Shown here in pieces: positions 31,863-43,800 of a stretch of DNA of 50,713 nt. Location: assembly GCA_023334545.1 (NCBI GenBank), contig JAADVB010000133.1:1-50713 (forward strand), in the 5' to 3' direction. Within the stretch, counting starts at the first letter, position 1. Every line of letters starts with the position of its first letter. The notes under the pieces were generated by a model. It saw only the letters and a list, made by a program, of their open reading frames with translations. It did not search any database and was not told the origin of the DNA. The stretch comes from Salisapilia sapeloensis (lineage: Eukaryota; Oomycota; Peronosporomycetes; Peronosporales; Salisapiliaceae). The position numbers were made by a program, and so were the translations under genes.

Positions 31863-33270
31863 ATGCCTGCATTCGATGACCTTGCGTTTAATCTGCCTCC
31901 TTCTCGATCTGTACCTTTTCCTGTGCATCCGAATGATGATGAAACACCTACATGAACGCTGTGTAATTTATAGAGAGCTCTGTTGCGTGACTACTGCGTC
32001 CAGTGCGAAGAGATCGTGACGCTCGTCACACGAGGTGATGTCTGTAGCTGCACTTTGTATGGCCAATTGCATACTCATGGCAGGATAGACCGACAGCGTT
32101 GTCATGCATGCAACACAGAGCTTCAACGACGTCCCGATGACGACTACGATACGCATGTAAGCACCATCGCCTTCGACATGTGCCCTCGAACTCAATCTAT
32201 GCATTATAGACAAATGATCCACCCTTGGAGATAATTGATTTTAACCAAGAACCCGAAATGCGAGAGATAATCACAGAACTGATTCGTGAAGGTACTATTA
32301 CGGCTGAGATGCGTACTAACGAACGACAGCCTGCATCCGAACAAGCGAGTATACCCATATTTAGTCGTCTTTACAGAATATATTCTTTTATATTCATGCA
32401 CAAATAGTCTCAAAGCTTAAGCGCTTTTCAGCTGATGCTGCTTCCACCGTCGAAGTCGCAATCACCACAAGCGGCATTAAAGGAGAGGTGTGTTTTTACT
32501 TTGTACAGTGCTATCAAACGTGTAAGAGTATGACGGTTTTGACCTCTTATGAACGAGTCTAGGTCGTTGCCATTCCAGCGAATTTTGGTCCGCATAAGTC
32601 CGTTCCAAACGCTATTGTCGAGATTGGCGATCCGTTAGATGGCGCGGCACCATTCGAAAATGCTGGAAAGCTACAAGATAAAATCGTCCTCCTAGAGCGT
32701 GGGGGATGCACCTTTGTCCAGAAAAGTCTACGAGCTCAGGAAGCAGGAGCAGTTGCGGTGATCATTAATCAAACCATGCATGTCTGGCCTTACACCATGA
32801 CGGACTCGAAAAAGGAAAGTAAAGACCTCGACATTCCAGTTTATATGATCAGCCGGCAGCATGGGCGCGGGTAAACTTTTGAGCTCTCGTAGCATGCTCC
32901 GTACAGTAACTAGATATTGGTGTAGGTTTCTCGACTATCTACGTACTCACTCGGATCAAGAGGTGACTGCTCATATCACCGTCCGTGATCAAGGACATGA
33001 ATGTGTAATCTGCCAGGTCGGTTTGGAAATCGGAATGGACGTCATGCGTATGCCTTGCCAGGTACTTGTAAAGACTATTATATCGGTGCTTGAGCTCAAT
33101 TTGACATGTCCCAGCATCTCTTTCACGCGAACTGTTTGCTCGAGTGGCTTAAAATTGGGAACTCCTGTCCTATCTGCCGTGTCGAAATCGAGAGTGAAGA
33201 TGACTTGGGAAGACCACGACCTACTGCACAGGCCCGAGGCGACTTCCAATGGAGCGAATGGTTCTCGTAA
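31863..33270 (+). CDS. PA-domain RING-H2 E3 ubiquitin ligase without visible membrane span
   Basis: Seven exons give 349 residues: 31863-31910, 31974-32156, 32210-32348, 32408-32487, 32563-32870, 32926-33061 and 33115-33270. The N-terminus has no signal peptide and carries Cys pairs (DYCVQCEE, VCSC, RCHAC) like the small zinc finger of RNF126-type ligases. Residues about 145-260 form a protease-associated domain (VVAIPANFG, KIVLLERGGCTFVQKSLRAQEAGAVAVIIN, IPVYMIS). The RING-H2 finger at about 285-330 reads CVICQVGLEIG, MPCQHLFHANCLLEWL, CPIC. PA-RING ligases normally have a signal peptide before PA and a membrane helix before RING; neither is seen, so this one is probably soluble. The three 5' exons are inferred from splice phase and are less certain than the PA and RING exons. 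RPA12 starts 96 bases downstream. Confidence 0.85.
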
Positions 33271-33366
33271 CTACTTTTGTGAATAACATCAATTACTTTT
33301 GTGTTTCTGTATAACTCTTTTGTGACGGTTGGATGGCTACAATCCACAACTTCCTATCAAAACGTC

Positions 33367-33794
33367 ATGGAGTTCTTTACAGCCCATGCCAAGACCACTG
33401 GACCGGCATTCTGTCCGCACTGTGGTACCATCCTCGATCTGCCAGACACGAACAACATTGTCTGTTCTGCTTGCAGCTACAGATGTCACTATGAAGGTAC
33501 TTTATATGCTGTCGGATTAGCATATCGTGTCGCTCACATTCGTCTCTAGACCTGCCATCGCTGTCGACAGTAACCTACAGTGAAGATAAGCCTGTGCCCC
33601 AATGGCTCAAGGTGGATGCGAACGCCGTGAGTGAAGTGAAGGGTCCGGCGAGAGCAACGGTCGAAGAGCCATGCCCAAAATGTGGCAACCCAGAGATGGA
33701 CTACTATACGATGCAGCTTCGATCGGCAGATGAAGGACAGACTGTCTTCTACGAGTGCAAAAAGTGTGGTCACAAGTATTCTGTGAACAATTAG
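33367..33794 (+). CDS. RNA polymerase I subunit RPA12 (TFIIS-like zinc ribbon)
   Basis: Two exons (33367-33496 and 33550-33794, 53-base intron) give 124 residues, the usual family length. The N-terminal zinc ribbon reads FCPHCGTILDLP...VCSACSYRC. The C-terminal ribbon reads CPKCGNPEMDYYTMQLRSAD, with EGQTVFYECKKCGHKY directly after it. The RSADEGQT loop inserts into the polymerase active centre to stimulate RNA cleavage. This subunit serves Pol I in the nucleolus; the Pol II and Pol III paralogues have slightly different spacing and loops. The start at 33367 is the first in-frame ATG. It lies tail to tail with the HECT ligase, 157 bases apart. Confidence 0.94.
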
Positions 33795-33951
33795 AAACAT
33801 GCTGCATATCACCCTTGACTCCTGACAGACACTCTTGTGCGTTTGATACCCTCGTTATTGTATTTTTATTGTTCCTACTAGAATACAAGTGCAGCAGACG
33901 CTCGCTCCAATCGACCACGTACTCTACGGCAAGGGTTTGCATCTACATGGC

Positions 33952-36486
33952 CTATTGCATCGTAAAGCCTGTGATCTCCATGTTGATCACGAGCGTCAAG
34001 TACGTCTCTAGCTCATCACACGATTTGTACTTGGGCAAGTCGAGTCGGTTAAAGCACGTGTGGGCCTTCGGATAGAGCCGTACGCCGACTGTACCTCTCG
34101 GTATGATCTGGATATTGAAGCGACGGACACGTCCATCGTTGCTGAGTAGAGCCTTAAAACCTTCTACCGGTACGCGAGAAGTACCGGTGACGAATTGGAG
34201 CAACCTTGCTCGTTGTTCCTGGCTAAATCGACCGACGACCTGCCAGAACCACTCAACGACCTTATCTTCTGCCTTGGTCGGGAAGTCGACGTCGATGTGC
34301 GTGACATCGGTGTGCTTCTGCCAGTCCTCGACGTCAATCTGCGGGACGCCGCAGAGCAAGAGTTCGAGCTCTTGGTAGTCAAAGACAGCAAGGAGAGGTC
34401 TCGGTATGATATCGTACACACCCTTGATGATAGCAGACACCTGTTGCTGCACACTTGACAGCAGCTTGTGCTTCATGAGCAGGTCCAAGTACTCGGTCTT
34501 GTTGTCATCCGTGACGACAATGTCTTTTCCTCCAGGTTTTAGCTCTTCCGTCACGACGGATCCATCCGCATCTCGTCGCTGGACAGTAAAGTCAAGACAG
34601 AGCGCATCGACCTGCATGTTGTCTCGAACCCACACAGCATTACGATAGAGCTCTTCGTCCATGAATTCCAAATCCGAGAAGGAGATCGGGACGCCAAGCA
34701 AATGCTTTAGTAGAGGAAGAGAAAAGTGGACAGTGAGTAGCTGTCCTTCTAGTAGGGACTTGGCAATCAGTCGGCCGACGAACTGGTAGCAGTTGAGATG
34801 ATCTGCATGCGTCTGCTGAGAGTTTGGATTGATCCAGTAGCCTGCATTAGCAGCTTGCGTCGGCTGAAAGAGTCCGTACTGCTCATCAAAGAGTTTCTCA
34901 CACATGAGCAGGACCCACTCACGCATTAAACCTCCAGCATCCAAACCAGGCTCATTCATAAACTCAATGCGCAGTCGTTGACGCAAGTCTTCCGGCGGGA
35001 CGACCATGAGCAAGTGCATGGACTCGGCCAACATGGCTTCACGTCGAATTTTCAACAGCAAATGACCTTCTTCCCATGGCACAGCAACCTTATCGAGCTC
35101 TTGTAAGAACCAACGCGTTTTTTGACGGAACGATAGAGCTGCGACGGCTTCAAAGTCGATCTCGGCAGTCACACGAGGGAATTCCTCAGCGTCAATGACA
35201 TGCGCTTCACCTTCGATTTTATCTGCTGGGACCCACTCGACGTTACCATCGGCATCTTCCTGACGGACGTAGCCGACGGAAGCTTCTGCAATGAAGCCAC
35301 TGTGGGAATGAGATAAGGAAGAATCGCTCTTGGACAAGACACGAGAACGGCCGTACTTTGGAGCACTTTCACCTCTCTTCCGGATGGTTGGTGTCATGGC
35401 AGAAGGGTGGTTGGTCGAGTGACTCATGGACAACTCGGTCTCGACACCTATGCTACGATCGAAGTTACTGTTCAGACGTCGGCTGCGGACAAGTGGGTCC
35501 TCTTCATCAAAGAGGTAGTTGACGTCTTCCACGGTTCGCACCGGTGTATTGCGACCGTCGAGATCTCGGAGCTCCAACCCAGAATGGGAGGATGCTGGTG
35601 TCAAGGCGCTGGCTGGTGTCGAGGCACTGGCTGGTGTCGAGGCACTGGCTGCTTGGAGATCATTTAATGTGAGGTTACTGAGTCGGGTCGCTCTTGGCTC
35701 ACAGTCGTCGACTCGAACCCAACGATATTGATTGTCGTCTGTCTTCTCTCGCTGCCACATGTGACGTCGACGAGCTCCTCGTTGGCGCTGGTTTAGGTTC
35801 TTCGCATTCAGTCGACGTACGTGGAAAGAGCGATTGCGAGCGGCCATGAGCTTCTTGCCATCCGTTGAAAGATGGGCTTTCAAGTCATGCCATGATGTAG
35901 CCGTGGGCGAGGCCTTGGCCTGGTTCGAGATTACTACATGCAGTTGTGTTAGATGGAGACCGGTGGATGGATGAACGGTGAAACATACCTTGTGGAGTAC
36001 CACACATGATACATTCTTGCTTTGCAGGGTGATTCTCATGATAACAGACAGAGCACTGCCATTCATTTTGTCCATCGCCGACGAAACTGTAGTATACGGT
36101 TAGGACGGCAAGTGGGTTGGACTGGAGGTAGAGGCGTACCTGTCGATAAGCGAATAGCGCTGCATATTGTTGTTAGCATTCTCAGCTTCCATTCGGAGCT
36201 GCACTTGTTTCCGATGGTGTTGGTAGTACAGCACGCCTGCAATCAGGCAGGCAGCGAGTACTCCGAGGAAGACATAGACGTAGGTCACTGGAGTCATGTC
36301 AAAACAATTAGACCATCCGTCATCAATTTCTTTCGTGTAGAATACATGCTTACTGCTTGTATCGTGGCTGTCACTTCCATCTCCAACATCAGGGTTTCCA
36401 CTGTCGCTACCAGACCCATTTGCCTCCAACTTCGATCCGATGGTGTTCAGACCAATGTCCTGTGCCGCACGGAGTCCTCGGTGCAT
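33952..36486 (-). CDS. HECT E3 ubiquitin ligase with N-terminal membrane span and RanBP2 zinc finger
   Basis: Four exons give 786 residues: 36486-36354, 36287-36140, 36086-35989 and 35933-33952. Exon 2 encodes one clear transmembrane helix (VYVFLGVLAACLIAGVLYY) followed by basic residues. Exon 3, in the phase fixed by the splice sites, gives a RanBP2/NZF zinc finger: EWQCSVCYHENHPAKQECIM, then CGTPQ. After a Ser/Thr-rich linker with repeats, the HECT domain fills about 440-786: FMNEPGLDAGGLMREW, FVGRLIAKSLLEG, LPLLKHLLG, the KAHTCFNRLDLPKY catalytic cysteine loop, and the usual aromatic-containing tail. NZF fingers often bind ubiquitin. The predicted topology places the ligase on an internal or plasma membrane with HECT in the cytosol. 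The CDK gene starts 254 bases away, divergently. Confidence 0.92.
35594..35647. repeat. 18-base tandem repeat inside the HECT ligase gene
   Basis: Three head-to-tail copies of an 18-base unit (GCTGGTGTCGAGGCACTG; the first copy differs at two sites) encode the ASASTP-type repeats of the linker before the HECT domain. Copy number may vary between strains. Confidence 0.85.
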
Positions 36487-36740
36487 CTTGTGCACCTATT
36501 CAGAAATTCACAAATGGCAAGACAGACAAGTGTCTTGTGGAAGAGGCTGGTATCATGCCCGAATTGCTCGTAAGCAACAAGTGGTCAGGGGAGGTACTGG
36601 TCCTTTCAGCCATCACCACTATACAAGAGTTCAGACCATGCCAGCAGATGTGTATCCACTTCAAAAATAAAAATTCAAGTGGCTGGCTCTCGAAAGAAAA
36701 GACTTGCAAAGAAAAGAAAATACAAGACAGAACAAGCGCC

Positions 36741-38846
36741 ATGGCGGACGACGCGACGCTACCTCCACGCAGTCGCGAACCGTCTCCAGCGCCACCACAT
36801 TTATCTCCGCTGTCCCCACCACAGCCTCCACCTCCTTCGTCGCCACCACCACCGCCACCGTCTTCTTCTCCTCCACCTCTGCCTGCTGCCACCACCAACG
36901 ACGAAGATGAGGCCGTGGTGACACGATCTATGCCTAGTATGAAGACAAACAGTGTACAGGAACAGACGAATATGATCCCACCATGCCCGGAGGATATACC
37001 TACATCTCCGACGGTGACAGCATCTCCGGATTATCAACCGGATCTCGGAGATGACCAGGCAGAGCTCGAGAATAGTAATCAGGAAAGGAATGACGCAGAT
37101 GCACCGACGTCATCTCCGCCTCCTCCACCTCCCACGAACTCACCACCACCTCCGCCGCCCCCATTATCGCCTCCGAATCCTTTATCGACAGATTATATGA
37201 ACGAAAGCGACCGTCAGAGCTTTTCTAGTCAAGATGCGACGTCGAATAATGCTTCCCAGATGACGGAGAGTGCTGGATATAGTAGTCAGGTCTATACTTC
37301 CGAACAGGAAGAAGATGCGCCAACATTGGAACGGAAGCCATCGCTTGGAGGAATGTATTCTGGCATGACGCCAAGCTCGACGGAGCAGAAGAAGCCTGCT
37401 GGAAGTCTCAATTCAACGTCACAAGCATTACGGAGGGAGATTACGGAGCGAGAGATCATGGCAGAAGATTTTTCTCCATCCATTGCTCCCGTGGACAGAC
37501 CTCGATTCTATCTAGGCGATATCAATAGCTACACGATCATCGGCAAAGTCGGGTCAGGTACCTATGGGTATGTCTTACTTATCTCTACACTTGGTATTTA
37601 TACTAAAGTATTGGTCTAGCGAGGTGTTCAAGTGTCAGCATAAAGTCACCAAGGACATTGTCGCTTTAAAAAAGCTTCGCTTGGACATTGAAAAGAACGG
37701 AGTACGTATCCTCTTGTAGGATTCAAAGGTGTATGTACTAAGCAGTGTGATTCTAGTTTCCATTGACGTCTATTCGGGAGATGAAGATCCTGCGAGTATT
37801 AAAGCATCCGAATATTGTCGGCATCAAGGAACTCGTGTCGTCTCCAGGTATTATGTCTCTCTAACACTCGCCTTCCAAACCTTCTTACAAATTCATCGGT
37901 AGTGTCCGTGCCACGTGATGGAAAGAAGCCGTCTCTATACATAGCATGCGAGTACATGGAGCACGATCTCTCTGGTCTCTTAACTCACCCGAAAGTTCGT
38001 TTTTCTCGCACACAGATACAATGCTACATGCGGCAGCTCCTCTGTGGCGTAGCGTTCATGCATCGACATAAGATTGTCCACCGAGATATTAAAGCATCTA
38101 ACCTCCTTCTGAACAACCAAGGGATGCTCAAGGTCGCTGACTTTGGTCTCTCTCGCTTCTGGAACGAAGTCGCGGCGAAGGCTGGGCGGTATACGAATAA
38201 AGTGGTGACGCTATGGTATCGTCCGCCTGAACTCTTGCTTGGATCCACTTCGTACGATCTGAGTGTTGATATCTGGTCAATTGGATGCATCTTTGCGGAA
38301 CTCTTGACGGGAAAACCGATTCTCCAAGGCAAGAACGAGATGGAGCAACTGCAGCTCATCTTTGGTTTATGTGGGAAGCCGACGGAAGAGAACTGGCCTG
38401 GATTATCCAAGTTGCCGCATGCTGCCAACTTATCCGTCGATGACAAGTACGTGTATAAGCTCAAGGACCGGTTCCAGGGCTTGCCGCCTTTAGCGGTGGA
38501 TCTCTTGGAACGACTGCTGACGCTGGACCCGGAGAAGCGGATTTCGGCTGCGGAAGCCATGAACCACGATTATTTCTGGCGCGTACCGACGTGCAAACCA
38601 CGAGACTTACCTAAGTTTGCGGTCGCATCTAGACACGAGTATCAGAGTAAGAAGAGGTATCAGGAGGATATGGCAGCAAAGGCTTCGGACGGACAGCGAA
38701 ATGTCCGACAGCGGTCGTATCGTGATCAGCCACGAGGACGTCAATACGATCGATCAAGGGAAAGGTCGAAAGGATCACACCGGCATCGAGAAAGTGGTTA
38801 CGATAATCGGCCGAATGGACGGGATCGGTATCAAGGAGGTAGATAA
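36741..38846 (+). CDS. Cyclin-dependent kinase, CDK9/CDK12-like, with proline-rich N-terminus
   Basis: Four exons give 647 residues: 36741-37567, 37620-37701, 37757-37847 and 37903-38846. The first 230 residues are disordered, with proline runs and SP/TP sites. The kinase domain spans about 265-560: GKVGSGTYGEVFKC, VALKKLRLD, PSTAIRE-type helix FPLTSIREMKIL, catalytic HRDIKASNLLL, DFGLSRF, T-loop YTNKVVTLWYRPPELLLG and SVDIWSIGCIFAELL. All catalytic residues are present. The C-terminal tail is rich in Arg, Ser and Tyr (RSYRDQPRGRQYDRSRERS), as in kinases of the transcription or splicing group, so a role on the RNA polymerase II C-terminal domain is likely. The cyclin partner is not in the window. 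Confidence 0.92.
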
Positions 38847-38967
38847 GATGAATTGAATACTTTTATTCTACTTGTTTCGTTGTTGATTGGTAGAAAAGAG
38901 TGTTCTAGTGCTTTGATTGGATGAAAAAGAGATGCGAACTTCAAATACACATAAAGACATCCGAAGT

Positions 38968-39970
38968 ATGAAGTGGCTTGGGCTGCTCGTGACGGCGCTG
39001 TGCTGCTGCATGGGGGTATCCGATGCTGTCTACTTTTATGTCCGTAAGGAGGTCAGTTGTGTGGCATATATATGGAGGTTTTAATTGCCGTAGAAATGAC
39101 GATGGTGTACTTGATTAGGATGATCGCTGCTTTGTCGTCGATATTCCTGCTGATACATCCTTCCACGTCGAATACGAATCTCCTGATACCACAGATACAC
39201 TCGTATGGATAGATATGTATGCCAATACGTCTTGTATGTATCTAAGTAGCAATACAGAAATCTGTCGTACAGATCTCGGCTCCTGATGCGGATGCCCCGG
39301 GACAAACGAAAGTGGCGAAGAAGCAGATCATGGCAACCAAGGTATTTCATCAAGTACAAGTTGAGTGTAATTTACTTCACAGATATTGCATAATAGGGAG
39401 CTATTCCGTTCACTTCGACGGAAAGCGGTCTTCACAAAGTATGCGTCGATCTCGATTCGATGGACTTTGCCCTCCCTAGCACTGCTTTCATGGTATTGGC
39501 CTCAATCTTACTTGCATTATAAGTAGACTGGACAGAGCTCATTGCAATGTGTACATCATAGCGTGTATCGCTTCGAATCGCCATGGGTGCTCGCCATGAA
39601 GACTATCAGGACATAGCTCGCAAGAGTAACATGGACGACCTCCAGCTCTCGATACTCAAGCTACGAGACCGAGTCCGAGCTATTCTACGCAATCAGGACT
39701 ATGCCAAGGTACTCTTCATAAGCCGATCGATGTATATTGATATAAATACTGATTTTGCAAACTAGGAAAAGAGCTTGCAGCTGCAAAAGTCGATCGAGAG
39801 CAACAATAACGAAACGACTTGGGTCTCGCTCTTCCAGGTAGACACATCCTCTCTGTAGTATGAACCAACACCAGAATTATAACGATATTTAGATTGGCCT
39901 GCTACTGTTTACTGGCGTATACCAAGCTCGTCACTTGAAAGCGTACCTTCATACGAAGAAACTTGTGTAG
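38968..39970 (+). CDS. p24/TMED cargo receptor (EMP24/GP25L family)
   Basis: Seven exons give 209 residues: 38968-39051, 39119-39202, 39273-39341, 39397-39492, 39562-39708, 39766-39837 and 39893-39970. All but one join in phase 0 and the rest agree with the protein. A signal peptide (MKWLGLLVTALCCCMGVSDA) is followed by the GOLD domain (DRCFVVDIPADTSFHVEY, FTSTESGLHKVCVDL), coiled coil (ARHEDYQDIARKSNMDDLQL), then TM helix (WVSLFQIGLLLFTGVYQ) and cytosolic tail RHLKAYLHTKKLV. The tail keeps the dilysine-like COPI signal. The protein cycles between ER and Golgi, sorting cargo such as GPI-anchored proteins. Exon 5 begins after TCATAG at 39561; an earlier AAG acceptor would put a stop in frame. 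Confidence 0.92.
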
Positions 39971-40060
39971 ACATTGTCACGGCAGACAGAACGAGCAACT
40001 TGTAGTCTCGAACGAAATAAAATGGATTGACACTTGTGCTCATGATGAGTTCTATTGACG

Positions 40061-40494
40061 TTACTCGGTGGAAGATGTCGGTTCGGACGAAGAGCTCGCT
40101 GCGCCCTGCTGTCGTTCCTTTTGCAAAGCCAATTGGAGCGAATTGTGGATCAATCGGCAGTCCTGCGTGTATGGCACCGAGTAGTCGACAAACGAGCCTA
40201 CATCCACTATTAGACGATCGCATAGAGATAAACGGAGTGAGACATACCGAGAACGCCTAACACAGCAAAGGGTTTGTACGATTTCTGCTGGATGCTAATC
40301 GGAATCCCAATCAACACGCCACCGACACATGCCTACGAATGGTCCATTAATCAATCCAAGACAATAATCTCTTTCTATATTCAAATTACCAAGATCTGAC
40401 GGTTGATCATGCAAGAAGTAAGCATCTTCTGCAATTCCTGCGAGTCTTCATGGCCCTGGGGCTTCTCCTGATCACTCACCCGTCCGAGCAGCAT
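40061..40494 (-). CDS. Small two-helix membrane protein, conserved-looking, unknown function
   Basis: Three exons give 108 residues: 40494-40390, 40332-40248 and 40197-40061, with introns of 57 and 50 bases. Two hydrophobic segments, MINRQILACVGGVLIGIPIS and FAVLGVLGSFVDY, are separated by a short basic loop (QQKSYKP). A Cys-containing turn (YTQDCRL), a helix and a Ser-rich tail follow. The layout recalls small mitochondrial or ER membrane proteins of the TMEM or OCIA kind, but I cannot assign a family. In exon 1, a GTGAGT and a CAG 42 bases apart bound an in-frame stretch that could also be spliced out. It is tail to tail with the p24 gene, 90 bases apart. Confidence 0.68.
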
Positions 40495-40562
40495 ATTGCA
40501 ATGGTGGTATTCTGTGAATTCAAAACACACTACTGTACATCAAACGAAAAAGCATGCTGGAA

Positions 40563-40712
40563 TCAGTCCCGCAGCTCTTCCCAGAGCTTGGTCCAGCTCT
40601 CAATGCGTTCATCGTCACTCTCCTCGGTCTCCATCTCCTTGCACTTGTACTTATTCAGCATATTTGCCTTTTTAGTTTCATATTGACCAAGATCTAATGG
40701 TATGATAGACAT
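40563..40712 (-). CDS. Doubtful small ORF between SWIP and the two-helix protein
   Basis: From the ATG at 40712 this frame encodes 49 residues ending YKCKEMETEESDDERIESW and a short helix-like tail (TKLWEELRD). The same frame is open back to an ATG at 40850, only 24 bases from the SWIP stop, which leaves little room for a promoter. The acidic, Trp-containing end looks coding, but no family is recognised. It may be a small gene or a missed exon of a neighbour. Confidence 0.3.
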   Translation of the reverse strand: MSIIPLDLGQYETKKANMLNKYKCKEMETEESDDERIESWTKLWEELRD

Positions 40713-40873
40713 ATTGGCTCCTTCATTGCATCCACGACAGTCGCAAGAGCACTCCGAAGCGCTTTGGCGATGATAAGAAGTGGCAGTAAAGAGTGCTTGC
40801 AGAGGCCAACGTCGTACAAGTGTATGCAAGTAAAGAAAACAACAAATCATCGTGTTTTGAGCACATACTCGCT

Positions 40874-43800
40874 CTAGTCTTTAAAGAAGATCCGAGCTCC
40901 ATTGAGCGTCCAGTCGAGCAAGTCAAACTCGCGCCGATTGAGCTCAATCCGTTTCGCGGTCAGCTGTAGTGAATGCACCTCTTCTTCATCGTCAATCAGT
41001 TCCGCAGTCGTTTCCTTCTGCTGTCGCTCCGCCTGCTTCTTCTTCCGCTTCTCCCGCTCTGCTTGTTTTTCCTATCATCATCATCAGAATCTCCACCATA
41101 TCCATCACTAAATCAAGAATTCTACCTTGTAGTCTTCTTCATCTGCCTTGTACTTTCGTCTGACTTCTTCAAACCAGTGCAACGAGTCGAACGCGTCGCC
41201 TTGGTTCAAGATCGCCAGGATGTACGCGACGCCAATGGCAAAGCCGTCGTCAGTAAAGTAAGACTCTCGGCGCCTCGTGTTCTTGTACATGAGGTCCTTG
41301 GCCTGAACAGTGTTGTCGACAAAGTTGATCGTGAGCGCTGGTAAGATCAGATAAAAGTTGTTTAGATGCTTCTGTGCTTCACTGTCCGTCACGTCTTGGA
41401 AGATGCGGACGAGGAGTTGGAAGTAGTCGTTGTTCTCGCTAAAGTTCTTGGCCAGTGTCGCGATGACGCTGTCCAAGTTCTTGGCTGCGACGACAGATTC
41501 CACCGATAGATTCGCTCCTTTCACTTCTTCCTGTCCACTCTCCTCGTCTTTCGGCACACCTTCCCCAGCGTACTGAGCAAACTTGAACTGCGCTCGATTC
41601 AAGTCCGGAACGAACTTGATAGCGTTGCTGCAGTAGTTCATGCCAGCCGATCGGACCATGCGAACATACCCGAGCGCATTCCCGATCTCGGTAATCAACT
41701 GTCGGAACTGATCAAGGAATGTCTTCCCAGCGTCCGACACGCCGAGTTTACGAATATCTTTATTAAACTGCAAAGCTCTAGTGTGTGGGTACTTGTTATC
41801 TACATCTTCATCGTCCCGATGCTTCTTATACCAGCGTTTCTCTCGTTGCAAGAAGCTTTTAATGTACTCGTCAAAGAGGAATTGAGAGAAGATGTCAAAC
41901 TTGCGTGTCAGGAATTGATACGTAAAGTTCACTGTAGTGTTAAGGATGCCCATGCCATGCGTTCGTACGGAACTAGCGATGGAATGGATGTTGATTGAGT
42001 TCAAGTGTCGAGATCCTTGGTCCGACCGACGTTCAATGAAGAACTGCTGGTTCAGATTGTAATTGTACTTGGAGACAAACACCTGGATGTTCCGCATGAT
42101 CTGGAGAATGTCGAGACCTTGATCGAGAGATCCCATGGGCAAATGGTTATCAGCGAGTGCTAGTCCGTACTTGTCATTCGCGAGATTCCGCATTTCGCCA
42201 TACGTCTTCCAGTCATGTAATGCGACGGTCGTGAGGTTATAGAACGTCTGCTCGAGGTAGTGCGTCACTTCTCTCCTCAAGTCGATCAACTTGCCATAGA
42301 CACGAATGGGATGTAGATCCAAGTAGTGATGCAAGACACGAAAGTCAGCACTCTTGGGATTCGGCGCTTCCATGTGATCTAAATGAACTGAATGAACATG
42401 CAGTCGCAAGTCGTTCTCTACATCCTGACACAACGGTTCGACTACTTCTTCATTCACAACGTTCTCGACAAAGTCTCCAAAGTGTGTGAGGAAAGGTAGT
42501 GTGTCATCTTCATGCTTGACAGCTCGAAGCAGTCGCATCGAGTCAAGGAAACCTCCGACGACATACTGAATCCGACGCGCCTGCTCTGGATGCTTATACA
42601 AGTCCTGTAAAAACGGATTGAGTAGCTCTTTACTCCAGTAGAAGAAAGAGCAGTCGCAAGCGTCTCGGATCTGTCGTTGAAAGTCACTCCACAGACGGAG
42701 CTTCCACATGACTTGAACGAACTCATTCGCGTTTTCTAACCCGGCAGGAAAGTGTCCATCCTCCACCTTCTCTTCTTCTTCCTCGTCCTTGGACTCTTGC
42801 TTGTCCAGACCGAGTCTCTCAGCCGAGATAAGTGCGATCTGTGCAGCTAGATCCAGGACAGTCAGACGCGTGTATGACAGCGACTCACCTTCACCTGTGA
42901 GATCATCGATGACAGTGAGTGCTGCCAAGACATCGAGTTTAGTGTCATCAAAGCGACGACTAGCCTCCAGCCTCGCTTTGAGCGGTCGGAAGAGATTGGC
43001 AAAACGCTGTTGCTCTAGACGAAAGACGAGAGCCGTGGACTCTGCGACGATCGGACCTTTGCGAGCGAGCATGAACTCGACAGCTTTGAGCACTTCGACA
43101 CAAGTATACAACGGGCGTACGACACGCTTGGGCATTGGTGTATTCAAAGACAAGTGAAGGTTCACGAGCGAATGCATCTTTGTCTGCACCTTTTTCGCGA
43201 GCAAGAGGCCACTGAGCAGCAAGTTGCCTCGGATACGAAGCGTCTTGGCGGTGCCGTTCGTACCTCTTGTCGTCGGTTGAAAGAATGATTCCATACGTAC
43301 GAGCCACGCGTCGAGTTCTAGCTTTGCGCTCTGGACGTCATCTGGAAAAGTGCTGTCGAGGTCCTTGAGATAATCTTCTCGGAATTGTGGCAGGTCGGAA
43401 GGTTCGAGCTTCTTGGATTGCATCGGTACGTGGTGCATGAGGAAGTCGGAGAGGTACCACACGGTCTTGCCTCCTAAAGTGACGCAAGGAGCTTTGGTCT
43501 GGAGTTCCCACAGACGTTTGTAGATCTTCGGGTCAGCACCGACGTTGGAAGGCAGTAACTGACGATGGAGAACGTAGAGTCCGGCTGTACCGACAAGTCC
43601 ATCCCTCTCGGTCGTCTCCGTATTCGAGCTGATAGCGTCTTCTGCGACGCCGAGTCGAGCACTAAGGCAATGTAGAAATTCATCCAGGAAGACTTTATTC
43701 GTACGAATGTCAATCCTTGCTTCACTATCGACACGTGTGCTTTCATCATCATACTCGTACGGCGCGTTGTACTCATCTTCATTCTCTAAAATCGAAAACT

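Noticed and set aside
35997-36084. Alternative frame at the start of HECT exon 3 (MDKMNGSALSVIMR)
   Set aside because: The frame set by splice phase gives a perfect RanBP2 zinc finger, so the other frame is a shadow.
36780-37180. CCACCACC-rich tract as a microsatellite or long minus-strand Gly/Val-rich ORF
   Set aside because: It encodes the proline-rich N-terminus of the CDK in the frame continuous with the kinase.
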